Source of the DNA: Lethocerus indicus
Taxonomy: Eukaryota > Arthropoda > Insecta > Hemiptera > Belostomatidae
Length of the DNA stretch: 64,000 bases
Direction: 5' to 3'
Assembly: GCA_019843655.1 (NCBI GenBank)
Contig: JACDQD010000103.1
Span: forward strand, 12,337,501-12,401,500
The notes beneath the pieces were generated by a model. That model was not told the origin of the DNA. It saw only the letters and a program-made list of their open reading frames with translations, and did no database searches. The translations under genes were made by a program, and so were the position numbers. Shown here piece by piece: positions 1-12,390 of this stretch. Each line of letters begins with the position of its first letter. The stretch's first letter is position 1.

Positions 1-1574
1 TTTAAATAAATACTCTGTTGAATCATTTGTTCCGAACTTGAATGAAATTCCTGTTTTATCACCAGAACCAGGATAACACAATTGTTGTTATAACACAACA
101 ATTGTGTTCGGTTGTTTTATAACACTTTTTTTTAGAATTTAGTACGGTCGGTGCAGAGGTATTGCTCGCCCCAGGCTTATGATAGAAATTGTACAGATTT
201 TGCTCTTATAAGAAATGTATTAACGTGTCAACAATTTACTATTAGCTTGTCGAATTTATAATTCCCAGCTTATTTCGGCGTTCTTCCAATATATGCTCTA
301 CCATTATTGTATATTCATCTCTTATAATTCAATGTATTTATTCTTGTATTTTTGACACACTTTTCTATACCTGTAAGCTGGAAAATTATTTTAATTTTCA
401 TTAGTAATTTTTATTCTCAAACTGAGTATCTGCGACTTGATTAATCTAAACTATTTGTCGCTCATTTGTAACACCGACGTTACAGCCCACATCTTGTCCA
501 ACATCAATACCTCGGATTTCATTTGTAATTCAAAAGCTGAATTTTCTTAATCCATTTCGGATTTTTATTTGAGCAAGTTCGCGAAAATCGATGTCAGAGA
601 CGAAGAGACAACTTATTTATTGCCGAAGTTGGCAACGCTCCAGGTATAAGAGATGCAGGTATCGTTTATCCAATTCTAAGATATGACCGGCTTGGATGGA
701 ACGAGGAAAATGTACAAACGGATCCATTTTTTTAAACTTCAGTAAAAAAAAAATAAACCGTGAATTCTTCTGGCTTCCCATCATCAGCGCCAGTGCTGAC
801 AGGACTTGATGACAGAATGCTGCTACTGAGAAGACTAACACTTCGCGTACCAAAACGCTCTCCGATCCCCTAAAACGTGTCGTCAATATCTTTTTCCGTG
901 TTAAAAATTGTCATAGCTTTATTAGCACAGGTTCGATTTAACTTTTTGTTTTACATACAGTCACTACTTTGTGTAGAAATTTACAGATATAGATATTGGC
1001 AGCATCTTCGATAGATAAAAGCGGGGAAGATGCAAGAACGTTATCAGGGAGTGTGGGACGACGGTTGTTCGTAAAAACAACTGTAGTTTTGATCCATCGG
1101 CGGGCGCCAACGCAAAACTCGCAGTCGGGCCCGTCCGAGCTCACGCTCTTTGAATACGGAATGAGAGACAAGGCGGGATATAAAGAGAGGCGCTTGTGCA
1201 ATTCATATGACTTCATAACACGGGATAACATCGGCCGGCCGGTGGCTATTTCGCAACAGGGCGAAAATAAATTCAGCGTTTTACGCGGAACAACAAAGGC
1301 GTACGGGTTTTATATTTTTTCAAAAGAAAATGCACGTTGGAAGTCTTCAAACGAAAGGTTTTATCCTGAAATCTAAACTCTACAATAATGTACTTATAGC
1401 CGGTTGTGAATCGTAGATTTTTTTGCGCAGATATCGATTCTATTTACGAAAAGGTAAAATGTTCTTGAACCCTGCTTGATGTTTCTTAACGATATTATCT
1501 GTAATTAGAAAAATAATTCCTCTAGGATTAAGTCGAATTATTTTTATATTGCGGAATACACCATTCCACAGACT
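1..1574. other. AT-rich non-coding stretch
   Basis: No gene is recognised here. Apart from the inverted repeat at 75-108, the only notable part is 996-1376, a GC-richer block open on both strands (126 codons on plus, 97 on minus). Neither reading has a recognisable domain, and openness on both strands suggests a base-composition effect rather than coding. Confidence 0.6.
75..108. repeat. Perfect inverted repeat, 14-bp arms, 6-bp spacer
   Basis: Left arm AACACAATTGTTGT (75-88) and right arm ACAACAATTGTGTT (95-108) are exact reverse complements around the spacer TATAAC. Each arm also contains the palindrome ACAATTGT. A fragment of the same pattern (TTGTTTTATAACAC) follows directly after it. 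It could form a cruciform or be the footprint of a small foldback element. No flanking target-site duplication was identified. Confidence 0.9.
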
Positions 1575-1631
1575 TATCTTGTTTTTTCGCTAGACAGGTT
1601 TCGGATTCTCGCCGTCGTCAGTTGTACTACA
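1575..1631 (-). repeat. Decayed copy of the hammerhead-bearing repeat
   Basis: Read on the minus strand it gives CTGACGA, one extra base, GG, a loop, CC, GAAAC, CTG, TC and then TAGCGAAAA, which parallels the intact copies at 46.3 and 59.4 kb. CTGANGA, GAAA and the UC cleavage dinucleotide are kept, and the downstream TAGC of stem I is also kept. The upstream GCTA partner is lost, so stem I could not form. It is an old copy. The tail beyond about 1575 has diverged. Confidence 0.7.
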
Positions 1632-4600
1632 TTATTTGTACAGTGAGGATATAACATCGTATAAAGGAGTGTCAAATGATATTTTCACAACAATACGCTA
1701 TTAAATGTTGATCGAATTTGAGTGCTCATACTATTTTTCACTCGTTATCGAGCCTAATAAATACCAGTTTATTTGAATAGGTCTTTATAGTTAGACCCTT
1801 TGTAGTGCATTTCAACTGATGCTGAAAATATAACGTCGATGCCACGAACCTACTGCAAATATTGTTTTTTTCTTGTAAAAACTCACATATTAATAGTGAG
1901 TTACCGAATCATCGTTACCGGCGGTAACCTAATAAATTATGATCGTTAAGTTATTCTTATCTCAGCCCTCTTCTGATTTTTCCCCGACTCTTGTGTTTCC
2001 CGACTTAAATAACTATGCCAAACCAGTCGATGGTAATTTGCCGGCTAATACTCACGTCTGAAGAAATGACGCGGCTAGAAGTCGGGAGAGTCACCTTTCA
2101 CGTTCCGCCTCGGTGTACCAACTTAGAAGCGATTAGCAGTTTTACCTTTCTCATCGATTAATTACCGCTCAGCCGCATGATAAGGATAAAATTGTCGCAT
2201 AAATTAATTCGGGTATTCAATACCCCTCCTACCCGCCCCATCCCCTCGCCAACAACTCAAGTGCGCGATTTCTCGTGTGTTATGCTAATTCGGAAGTCAC
2301 GAAAATAGCTGGGAAAAGCCGGCGCGCCATCTAATCTCGAACAACGCTAAAATAAATATGTCGGCCGAGAAAACGACCGTTTTCTAAATGAAACGGCCGG
2401 AGCCGGCCATTTGTGTCAACCCCGAACATGTCTCAACACTGTATTTAAACTTGTGAGCCAAAGTTTCAAACGTGATACTCGTGTATGTTGTGTATAACAT
2501 TACGTATGCAGTAGTTATATTGTAACACAAATACAGGCGAAGAAAAATATCCGCGATATTATCGCGCGATAATATCAGCCCGATGTCGATTCCCGGATAA
2601 AAAACTTTTCGTTAATTTGAATTCAATATGGAACCTTCCCTACATTGTTAATGCAGGTTAAAAAAGCCGTTAAAGGTCGAATTCATTGATGTGTTCGAAA
2701 TTATCATACGGAACAATTCCCTTTTCCCGACCGTGCCAATAACCCATTTCAAAGGGGGAGGAATAACAATATTTTTTTTAAAAATTAAACAATGGTGGGA
2801 AAGTAACTCTATGTAAGACTTTCCCCTGACCTTACATTTCCCCTGGCGTACAGTTTCAGGAGCTTCGTGGGTCCCAGTTCAGTTATAGGATGTTATAGGA
2901 AAAAATTTACTGATTTTACTTGTTTAAAAAAAAATTCAACTTGAGAAGCTTTCGTAAGGTAATACGTGATCGGGAAAGGAAAAAAAAAAGTTTCGAATTA
3001 AACGCGTATCGCACCACGTTCGGGTCATTATACTTCTTTTTTGGAGTTAATTACACCCTAATAACGGGTTTATATTCAAGGGCGTAACAAATAGATTTTG
3101 CACTTAAAATATTCGCCGTCTTTCGCAAATCTTCGTTGTTGTTTTTTTTCGGAAAGGCTGAATCCAATTTAAGATGTTATCAGCGAATGAAATGGCCGCA
3201 ATAAAATTCCGACGCAATCTTTGCGATAGCAGTCTAAAAAGAATTCGTGAGCCAATCTCTCGTCGCCAGGATAAGTTTTTGAAAATTCAATTTCAATCGA
3301 GAATTGTCAGAATCGTGTCACAGTTCCTATAATAGCACTTCTGCAAAATTATGTAATATTTATTTTTGTACGAATGAATAAACTATGTTAATAATACAAA
3401 TTTTCTTCTTAAAAAAAACAGATTGTTTGCAAAAATTTGCTTTAGATACGATTTCCATTGTTAACAATGACTGAAGAATGGACTTAGTCTTTTTCCCCGC
3501 TGATATAATGACGATTTCGTGTAGCGGTCCGAGTGAAAATTGTGCATAACAAAAATTGCAGTCGGAAATGTTGCGGCGGAAACATCAGAATATAAACATG
3601 AAATGCGGCATAATAAATAACCGTATGTCTCTTACAATTAACATAAACCAACAAACCTTAAATAATAAAGTCATTTCATATATACATGTATACATATATT
3701 TATAGCGACAGTTGAAATGAGATGAAATGAGAGAAGTTCACTCGCTAATTGGTGTATAAATCTAATACTTGATGTAATTAGTACAATACATTTTCCTTTC
3801 CAAGTGCTACAGCAATTATATAAAATATAAAGCCGATCGGTTTAATTTATAGCTCGTATGAAACTCTATATTTCGCAGTAAATAAATAAACCGATTTAAA
3901 CCAATTAAGTATCAATTCCTGTACTAATGATAACTGATTTATAGTTGGCCTTTAGTACCGACCTTCAATTGATATCATGCCCTATTTATTCTGTTCCCAT
4001 TCTTAACAATCTCGGCGAGATTACTTGATGCTTACAAGAAAAGCCAGTATAAATAATGTTCTGTCATTAAAACTTTGATCGTAAGGGTTTTCCAACGACC
4101 ATTACTTATGACCTAGAAATGAAATGATCCAAAGTCACTCTTGTGATAAATCATAATTTTCTAAACAATTTCTTATTTAAATCCTCCATTTCAACATTCC
4201 CAAAGGTTGATCACATTCGAATTACTGATTCTATAATTACCTGTATTGTGTGCTACTTTCTACTCTAGTAGAACAATACAAGTCATATTTTAGTTTTTAA
4301 CTATCTCTACTATTTCGTCTTCAGTGGAAAAAAAGTAAAATATTGTTACCAGAACAACATATATATATTCGGCATTTTATATTCGGCAACGGGAGGAATA
4401 TCAAATTGACCGGACGTAAAAAGAAAGCCGGATTGCATTTGACAGCTGTTATGGGCTGAACTGTTGTTAGTGGGAAGGTGTTTTGATGGGAGCCGCGCCC
4501 AGATAATGTCCATAATTCCCTCAGCCGAAGAGGTGAACTCGATGGACGCCCCATCAAGGTGAACCGCGTATCACGCGAACCGGTGAAGATTCAGTCGGGA

Positions 4601-6094
4601 GTTGCGCAAGCTTATAATTAAACCAATTACCGATGGAACAACAGCGGCTGTATTAAAAACCGACAGCGCCGGATCCGGCCTTCGAAAAATTTAAAATTGA
4701 AATGATCCCGGGAACACAACAACCGAAAAAAAAATAAAAAGGGAAAAACGACGATTAGATTTTCCTCTCTTCCTTATAGAGAGCATCCGGACGGGGCCGG
4801 TCGAGAATTTAATTTGAAGGCGATTAAACATCCATTCACGGTCGTTACATATATACATGTGTTTACTTCAGGTACAATCGTAAATAAAATCCCCAGTGAA
4901 AACACGCTATGTGGATTGAACTTTGATGATTGACCTAACACGGATTACGGCCAGAACGGAATTTAAAAATAACTAAAATGCGTCATCGTTTAAGATCACA
5001 CTAATGAGTGACACTGTGCATCAGTACAATACCGACAAAATTATATTTAGTAAAACTAGACAAATACTTGACAAACTATCATCTATTTTCCCTTGTTAGA
5101 AGTTAAGTTTGAAGAATCTATACCCTAGTGGTGTTGAGAGCAAGACTTTAAAGAAAAATATATTAAGGAAACTTATCCATTGATTATTAATACGAGATAT
5201 TAACTATATTCCGTTTTCCTTGAATCCAATAAACATTAAAGTTTATGCGATTAGGCAACCCTTATGTAACGCTAATTGCTGTTGCTGGAGCCAGACAAGA
5301 AAAATGAGTCTCTCTCTAATTATCTTGTCTAGTTCTCAGACTGATGTCCGAGAGTCCGTTGCCCTGTTACGCGACTAACTCATGACTAACAGTCGAGAGG
5401 TCCCCGGCGCTTATAACACAGGCCGACTGAATTATAAAGACCATAGGGTTATAAACCTCTTATTTTAATATCTGCTATATTCCCAATAGATTAACAATAT
5501 TACTGGTGTTAGTTCTTAATTTAGTGTCCCTCCTCCTAATTCTAGGCTCTTAATCGAATGTTGTAGTAATTTATTAGCTGATTGAGATAGATAATTTATA
5601 TCGATGAATTTTATGAATGATTTTATCACTCTAAACTGCACTGAATTCAAATGTCAGAGCTTCGACAAATGAGCCCTTTGGGCCCATACGAAGTAATTTT
5701 ACAGCAATAACTCTAGAGACGTGTTTATGTAAATAAAAATTCATGGTCAAGCTTACAAATAACAGTGAATAAATCGTTTACACCGATTGAAGATGTTTTG
5801 TGGCTAATGATAGTTGCCATAATTGCAGCGATAGGCGATACATCAAAGTTCGTATTTATTGCCACGCCTTTTTAATCCTTTAACTCTATTCTTCGTTTTG
5901 ACCCCGGTCCCTTTTACTTTCGGCCTCCAAATGTATCGATTAAAATAATAAAAATAAAACAAAACATATACTAGATGTCGAGAAGATGAACAATGGACGC
6001 GGCGGCCCTGAAGAGCTCGGTCGTGTAAAGCCTGTTCAAAAACCGTAATTCAATTTTTCTCTTTTGGTCGTACACGTCGAAGAATGAGAATATA
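1632..6094. other. Non-coding stretch with short palindromes
   Basis: No gene is seen. Besides the separately listed palindrome at 2555-2576, it holds three smaller symmetric sites: ACTCAC/GTGAGT around a 9-bp AT spacer (1881-1901), GTTACCG-G-CGGTAAC (1914-1928) and GGGTATT-C-AATACCC (2211-2225). CpG-rich blocks occur at about 2310-2410 and 4490-4700. The remainder is AT-rich unique sequence. Confidence 0.55.
2555..2576. repeat. Perfect 22-bp palindrome
   Basis: Eleven bases, GATATTATCGC, are followed directly by their exact reverse complement, GCGATAATATC, with no spacer. It has a GC core (CGCG) flanked by AT arms. A symmetric site of this length is uncommon by chance and could be a dimer-binding site or a cruciform. 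Nothing adjacent tells which. Confidence 0.9.
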
Positions 6095-6643
6095 TTGAAG
6101 AAGCGGCGTCCAGTCGAACGATTGCGTGACATAAAAAAATATGTACTGGAAGGGAAAATAAAAATACGGATTCAATTTATAAAACTTCGGAGGCGTTTTG
6201 GAAATTACCAAGCGTATAATTTGATTCGGTCCTTGAAACGTTGCCATTCGGTCAACTGCGACCACATTCCTGGGCAAACACCAAGTCCCACCAGTGCGTT
6301 CAACGTACTGAATCGAGTATGCAGTTTTAATTCTCGAAAAAAAGGTATACAGCCGACTGTAAAAGGTGAATTCACCAACTTGCAGTTGCATTCCTGTTTA
6401 CGGTGGGCTCAACATCCGGAAAGATCGCAAACTCCTATATACGACTCGGTTAATGGAAGGAATGCCCGGTATTATTTTGTGATTAATTATGATATTGCTT
6501 TGTGCAAATCAGGATGGAACAACAGTCCGAGGCGTAAATCTGTATCTGAATACTGTGCCGTTTGTTCTCATGAAACAAGTAGTCGCCTATTAAACGCGAG
6601 ACTGAATAAATTTATAACTTCAACTACGGTATGCGGGCATTAG
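6095..6643 (+). other. Longest open frame in the window (182 codons), unrecognised
   Basis: This frame is open for 182 codons and starts with ATG. The product would be basic at its N-terminus (many K and R in the first 60 residues) with scattered cysteines in its second half, but I recognise no domain, signal peptide or membrane segment. In a 64 kb AT-rich sequence roughly one open frame of this size is expected by chance. The reverse strand is also open for 113 codons at 6050-6391. It could be an exon or chance, and chance is slightly favoured. Confidence 0.15.
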
Positions 6644-9236
6644 CTTGGCTGTCAGTTGTTGTTAAAAGTACATCATATTTTTTATTTCCCAAATCAAACT
6701 CAATTTTTAGATCAAATCCAACTTTTCCAAACTAAGAAAACGAAGTTGACAGGTCCTAAACGTGGGGTAGTTTCTTGTTTTGATCCATTTCAATCTGACA
6801 CTATCGCCGATCTGCAGATCTGAACTTGTCAACTCATATCTCGGCGGAATTTATAATTCTATTGAAATGCGATTGAAAGAAACAAGTAAATAAATTGTGT
6901 GGGCTGTTGAAGGGGTGGGAATTGTCGCATTCGTGGGGCTGTTTATCAGGACGTCGTGTTGCCCCGATCCCAATTAAATTTATCCGGCGATAAAGAAAAT
7001 ACGACAGATCCGAATTGGATTCAGATGGCGGTCTGTTCGAGTACAAACAAGAGGGCAGCGTATGCGCCCACGTAACCGATTGAGCCGTAAAACTGCCCCT
7101 TAACAACGGAATTCATTTAGCGGGTACGACCGTCTATTTTTGTGCGAACGCACATCGTAAATCGTCCCCAGCGTTGGGTTGCTGCAAGTTAATAAATTCA
7201 TGCCGGATCCCCCTCATTACCCGGCGCCCTCGGCCACTGGCGCGTAACATCATCAACCCAGAGTGGAATTCGATGCGTTCAATCGTGAAAAAATAACGCT
7301 GTATAGACCAAAATGTCGGGAATAATGCATAAACGCCGGTAGCTGGCCTAATTCAACGTGTGGTCTGGTATTACACCTTAACAAACTTCAGATAAAATGG
7401 AACGAAAGCAATATATTTCTTAAAAATTCAAATCAGAACGACTGGGTAATATATTCCAAAGGATAGAAGAACCCATATTGGCCTGTATGGTCTACCAATT
7501 TTGACTTGTATGCCATTTATGACCGATGAATTTTAGCTGGCTCTTAAACATACTCATCATATATCCGAAAGAAGGATATAACATACTCAGACAAGAAACA
7601 ATAAAACTAAAATTTCTGAGGATATAAATTTTTGTTAACAGACTTATTCGATTTATCATATTTCAATAGCATGGCAAAAGAGATTCCTCAGGTTTACCGC
7701 AGGCCTACTGGCATGCACGGTAGAGGTGTAAAGTACAATGTACTTTAATTCAATACTTCCTCGTTTGGTGAAATCCTGTAGGTGTGGGCTGACTAGTAGG
7801 GCTTGAGCGTCATTGAAGGGTGGAACCCAAGCGGCGGCGGGTCATTGCTCAAGATCAAGTTGCCCCTTCTCTCAACCCAGATCCAGTGTCGCCGCCTTCG
7901 GACCGCATCTCCCCGCCAAGAAGTGTATTCTGTGGAAATAAAAGTTTATTTAGAACGAAACAGCGGTTGAACGGACTTTCGACGAATAAGCCACACTTAG
8001 AATCGAGTAATAAAGCTGGTGAAATGCCAGGAATTACTTGGCTAATATTGAAAATGTCAAACCTCTATCGCAAACTATTTCATAATAAAACTGCGTGTCT
8101 AATTTGTTTCGGGAAAATTAAAGCTGCATATAAAAACGGTTTAATATAATTTAATATTAGAAAAAAGTTCTGTAAATAATAAAAGAGTTCTGTACTGGAG
8201 TTCCTGAGGGTTACAGGCGAGAGAGTGGAGCCAGAGAGTGGTGGGTTCACTTTCACCGTTAGGTTTATGACGCGAACGAATTTATAAACGGGTCTAACCG
8301 GCCTCGGGAAATACAATTAATACTCGGTTCGATGTTCAACACCGGTGTGGATAATTAAAATAGGGAAGCCGGCCCTCGGGGGCCAAAAAATATACCCTCT
8401 TCCTATGAAATCATTCACTGACGTCACCAGCAAAACTGGTACCAGTCGAAAACAACCGTTGCACTAGTTGCTCCTATAGTTCCATATGCAAATTTACTGT
8501 TCGGAAATTGTTGAGTCGTAAAAATTTATGGGAAAAAGCGCAACACCGGCAAGTCATGCATTAATGAATGAATTAATGTTTAATTCTCTTCTACTACACA
8601 GGCGTGATGGAAAGAACACATGTTTCTCTGTGTACCTTCGATTCACAGCTCTATATATCAATGCAGATAAATATATTCAGATTCTTAATGATGGCCTGTT
8701 ACCATTATTCTACAACTCCCTATTTTGCCTTGGCCAGGTGACCCATGCAAATTAAGTTTGACAAGAAAATTAAGGCCGTACTTGAGGTAATGGCCACATT
8801 TTATGAAGAATGGGTAATATCTGCCACAAAAACTATAGAAACAATGAGCTACCTAATATTGACTCTTTACAGAAATAAAGTATTTCAATATAATTATATT
8901 AGAAAATTCTGCAATTAAAAATTTAAGTATGGGACTAATATTTAGCCACTGCATACCTTCAGCGCTTGGGGACCTCCAGATCGGGGACAGCTCACGAATA
9001 TTTAAGGTAATATTTATGATATTAAGTAAAAAAAATAACATTATATGCATGTATGCATACATTATAATATTTTCCCTACCACAATGACTCATGTATGAAA
9101 CACAGTGAAGGACTTTTACCTTTATCAGAAGTTTCCTTTTTAGATTTTGTATCCCAGAATGGCCAGTTGACTGCTCAGGGACGAAGTCATTATGTAAATA
9201 AAAACATTTTATTATGTAAATAAATAAGAGAACCCA
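6644..9236. other. Non-coding stretch
   Basis: No gene is seen. Open frames up to 148 codons (8853-9299, minus) are AT-rich and unrecognised. A 14-bp direct repeat, ATTATGTAAATAAA, occurs at 9189-9202 and 9211-9224, which looks like a small local duplication. Confidence 0.5.
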
Positions 9237-9266
9237 GGGGAAACGGGGGGAGGGGGGGCGGTTGGG
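9237..9266 (+). other. Potential G-quadruplex
   Basis: Four G-runs lie close together: GGGG, GGGGGG, GGGGGGG and GGG, separated by AAAC, A and CGGTT. This fits the usual G3+N1-7 quadruplex pattern on the plus strand. A role is not implied. Confidence 0.6.
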
Positions 9267-10082
9267 TTTAAAACAATTTCCACGGGTCTGAGGTCCCACA
9301 ATTTATGGGTCGTATAAGAAGAGTTTAATACAGGAAGTCCCCCCCTCACTCTCTCTCTCTCACTTCGCCGAGAAGTTTTACACCCGGCCATCTCTTACCC
9401 ATTTCACGTTAAATGGCCAACGTTAAATTGCTTCGTTACACGTTTCTCATTTTTAAAGACCGACTAATTATTCCTGTTCTATAAGTCAGAACAGCCGGAT
9501 GATAATAATAACATCGCAATGTGGGTTAAATCGAAGGTTGGTCGGTTTCAAAATATAAGAAAAAACATGGCAATGCGGATTAGCAATAATATACCTCGTG
9601 CATGTGTAATTTAAGCCAAGAAAATTAAGAATGAAATAATTATTTAATGCCATTTAGTAGTATTTTTTCAATGTGTTTTAAATAAAAATTTCTCCTCAAA
9701 CCTTAATAGTTGTAGCAACGAAATACTATTTGTTTACCTCAATCGATTCAAGCTGTACCTTTAGAGTTAAGGTATTTATTAATTATACTTATTCACAGAT
9801 TAATAGAGGCCAGAGGGCCGAGACGCCGGCGGTGACTAAACCCTGATTTAAAAGGCCGTGAATCATTTATTCAAATTTCTCCATCGAGAAGCCAGTAAAT
9901 TATTTCGTGAAATAAATTTCCGGTCTTACAGGGGTCATAAATTGAAAGCCATTGAGTCACCTCGATTAAAAAAAAATCGATACGGCAAATTAACGGTTGC
10001 TGTGGTTACTTCTATTTGTATAAATGTGCCCTTTGACAGTTGCACCAATTTAAACACACTAACGGAAATAACTTTACATTAT
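9267..10082. other. Non-coding stretch with CT microsatellite
   Basis: It contains a C-run followed by a (CT)6 tract at 9349-9360. Otherwise it is AT-rich with nothing recognised. The 152-codon open frame beginning at 9858 runs through the repeat copy that follows and is most likely fortuitous. Confidence 0.5.
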
Positions 10083-10148
10083 ACCGAAACCGGTTTAGCA
10101 AAAGACCAAACCAGCGAGAGGAGACAGAAACACACGAAATCTACGGTA
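10083..10148 (+). repeat. 5'-truncated copy of the hammerhead-bearing repeat
   Basis: It begins inside the ribozyme core at CCGAAACCGGTT and continues through TAGCAAAAGACC, AAACCAGCGAGAGG, AGACAGAAACACAC and GAAATCTACGGTA. Compared with the full copies, the CTGANGA half is missing and the cleavage triplet is GTT instead of GTC. The tail is the best preserved of any copy and defines the right end of the family at CTACGGTA. Confidence 0.88.
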
Positions 10149-12180
10149 ATTTTATATTACTTAGGATCAGATACCATTGGAAAGGACAACACAAACAATA
10201 GACTCTGCGAGGGTTTGCAATACGAAGAAACAATATTAATGTTTACAGAACAGATTATGTCCGACATTAATGCGGTTTATAATTTGTGGGTACCACTTAT
10301 CGATTGCAGTGGGTAATGTTCAGGCACCTGTTTGGCCCGAAACCGGTTCAGGCGAGTACCAAAAGCTCGGTACTGGTTCCTGTTTACCAACGGCCGCGTC
10401 CGCGTGGAATACCGAAAGTAAAACTAAAACTGGTGTTGCATAAAGGGTTTGGCGGCCGCAACAGTGATCCCGGCTCAAAATTATAATGGGGCAACCTTCC
10501 TTATTTGAGCCGCCGGACGAGAGGCCGGCCCTCACGGCACGTCGCATTCTTCAGCCCGGCCGTCCTATAGAAAGGGGCGTTTCTTATTATTATTATTTCC
10601 CGATTCGGTTATCTCAAGTACATCTCGACTTGTGCTTCAGGAAGGAGGGATAGGGAAAGTACCAGAGGAAAATCGGTTGGAAAGAGGAAATAATTAATAG
10701 TTAAATATTTATGAGTGAGTTAATCCTAAGTTCCTTCTTATGCCATTTAACTTGTTTGAACGGCCGTTCTTGTCTTAAGGGATCTGAAGAGAATGGTCTC
10801 ACCTCATTAACTGCGTTTCTGCACATATGAACGTGTTGCGAAACGCCTCGGATAGAGTGTTTTGCTCGGAAATTAGGCAAAGATTCCCTAACGGCGAGAA
10901 ATGAACGGCAAGAATGAGGTAACTCATTGCGCAGTATTGGGAGCAAACATTTCAAAAATGACACCCGGAAAAGAGAATGAACTAAACAAAAATTGTAGGT
11001 ATTTCAGGTAAAGTTTTGGCGCCAATACTCCCCAAACAGTTACCACAGGGAACCAGAAGTTTAATAGTGTGTGGGTCCAACGACCCCACGACTTCTGAGG
11101 TGAGTTTTGCGTTTAAATATGTGGCCATGAGACGCTGAGAGGATTTGATGGCAGAAAAAGCCATCAACTCGAACTTACAATATTGTTCAACAAATATTTA
11201 CCCCGCCTAATGTCCATTTCCGTGTATTGCCTGTTCAGATCTTCATCGCCAAACACTAACTGAATTCACACCTTGATCACTGGCAAACAATCGCAGCGAA
11301 TGGAATGAAAAATGACGGTCATGTCCCTAGAGGAAAAGCGTCGAAGGTCCAACCCCTAGACGCCATGCGGCCTCCATACAGCTGCCTGTCTTTTTATTCT
11401 CCTTTGTTTATATTACCGGGACATAAAGTTGAATTCGAATGACACACCGTAAACCAGAAACGACTTGGGAAATGTTTAGAGGCGAGCGTTTAAATTTTAT
11501 TCACGGCAAGATGCCCAGGAATGTAATCAACACTTTGGCGTCACACGTGCCGAACTTTATCGCGCAGTGGGTAAATAAATATTAAAAAATAATAATTCGA
11601 CCTCAAACATTCTTTGAAACAGGAAAAAGGAAGCATGGAAGAAGGCCAAAAGGGATTACTTCGAAAATTAAAGCGAAACGTAGACAATGCTCTCTAAATT
11701 AATTCTGTTTTATATATTATTATCCCCGATGCATCAACTGAAGATTAAAACCCGACTCGGAGCCTTGGCAGAGACGGTGGACGATGTTCCCTCTAAGGAA
11801 ACGGGTTGAACCCCTTCCCCCTTTACAACTTCCGAAGAACGAGTATATTCTCGGCCGAAGAAACTTTGCGGAACGAAAGCAACTAATGAGACTGTCGGAA
11901 GTCATCGGCGGCGAAATAATGTTTCAAGAACCAGTACCTCGGCTAGGTGCAGTTTATATAAAAGGAGTGATCTCTCTCCAACTTCAGAAAGAGGTATATT
12001 AAAGCTTCGAATTAGTTATGGGCAAGCCACAGCTAGGTGTTTCCAATTTCGCTGTTTAAAGTTTAAACTATTACAGTATTATTGGGAGGAATGGGTGTTT
12101 ATAAGAAGGATAAATATAACCTACATTATCACTGATGGCCGTGGACGACGTCAAGCTCTTTTGTTGATTTTTGTCGCCCC
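10149..12180. other. Non-coding stretch
   Basis: No gene is seen. A GC-rich block lies at about 10490-10560, surrounded by ordinary AT-rich sequence. Open frames are all under 92 codons and unrecognised. The last 22 bases resemble a degenerate first unit of the minisatellite that follows. Confidence 0.5.
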
Positions 12181-12390
12181 AAAAATGCGATTTTTTCCCC
12201 TAAAAATGCTGTTAATAGGCCAAAAATGGAGTAAATAGGCCCAAAAATGCGATTTTTTGCCCAAAAAATGCGGTTTTTAGCCCCAAAATTCAGGTTTTTA
12301 AGCCCAAAAATGCGGTTATTAGCCTCAAAAATTCGATTTTTAGTCACAAAAACGCCATTTTTAGATCCCAAAAGGGAGATTTTCAACCCC
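12181..12390. repeat. Minisatellite, ten units of 21 bp
   Basis: Ten units of 20-22 bp fill exactly 210 bp, with approximate consensus AAAAATGCG ATTTTTAGCCCC. Units differ by several substitutions, so the array is old or under weak homogenisation. Because 21 is a multiple of 3, reading frames stay open on both strands. The plus frame gives 7-residue repeats such as MRFFAQK, MRFLAPK and FRFLSPK, and the minus frame gives KNRIFGL-type repeats. Degenerate half units flank it at 12159-12180 and about 12519-12555. Codon periodicity is probably a by-product. I see no evidence that it is translated. Confidence 0.92.

Noticed and set aside
768..800. CTGATGATGGGAAGCC on the minus strand, like the start of a hammerhead core
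   Set aside because: The next bases are AGAAG rather than GAAA, there is no ACCGGT-like palindrome or cleavage triplet, and no family flank.
996..1376. Frames of 126 and 97 codons on opposite strands
   Set aside because: Both strands are open in the same GC-richer patch, with no domain and no splice or promoter signals. This is best explained by composition.
9858..10316. 152-codon plus frame
   Set aside because: It runs through the repeat copy at 10083-10148, whose translated words (RRQKHTKST) recur in other copies because the DNA is repeated. No domain is present.
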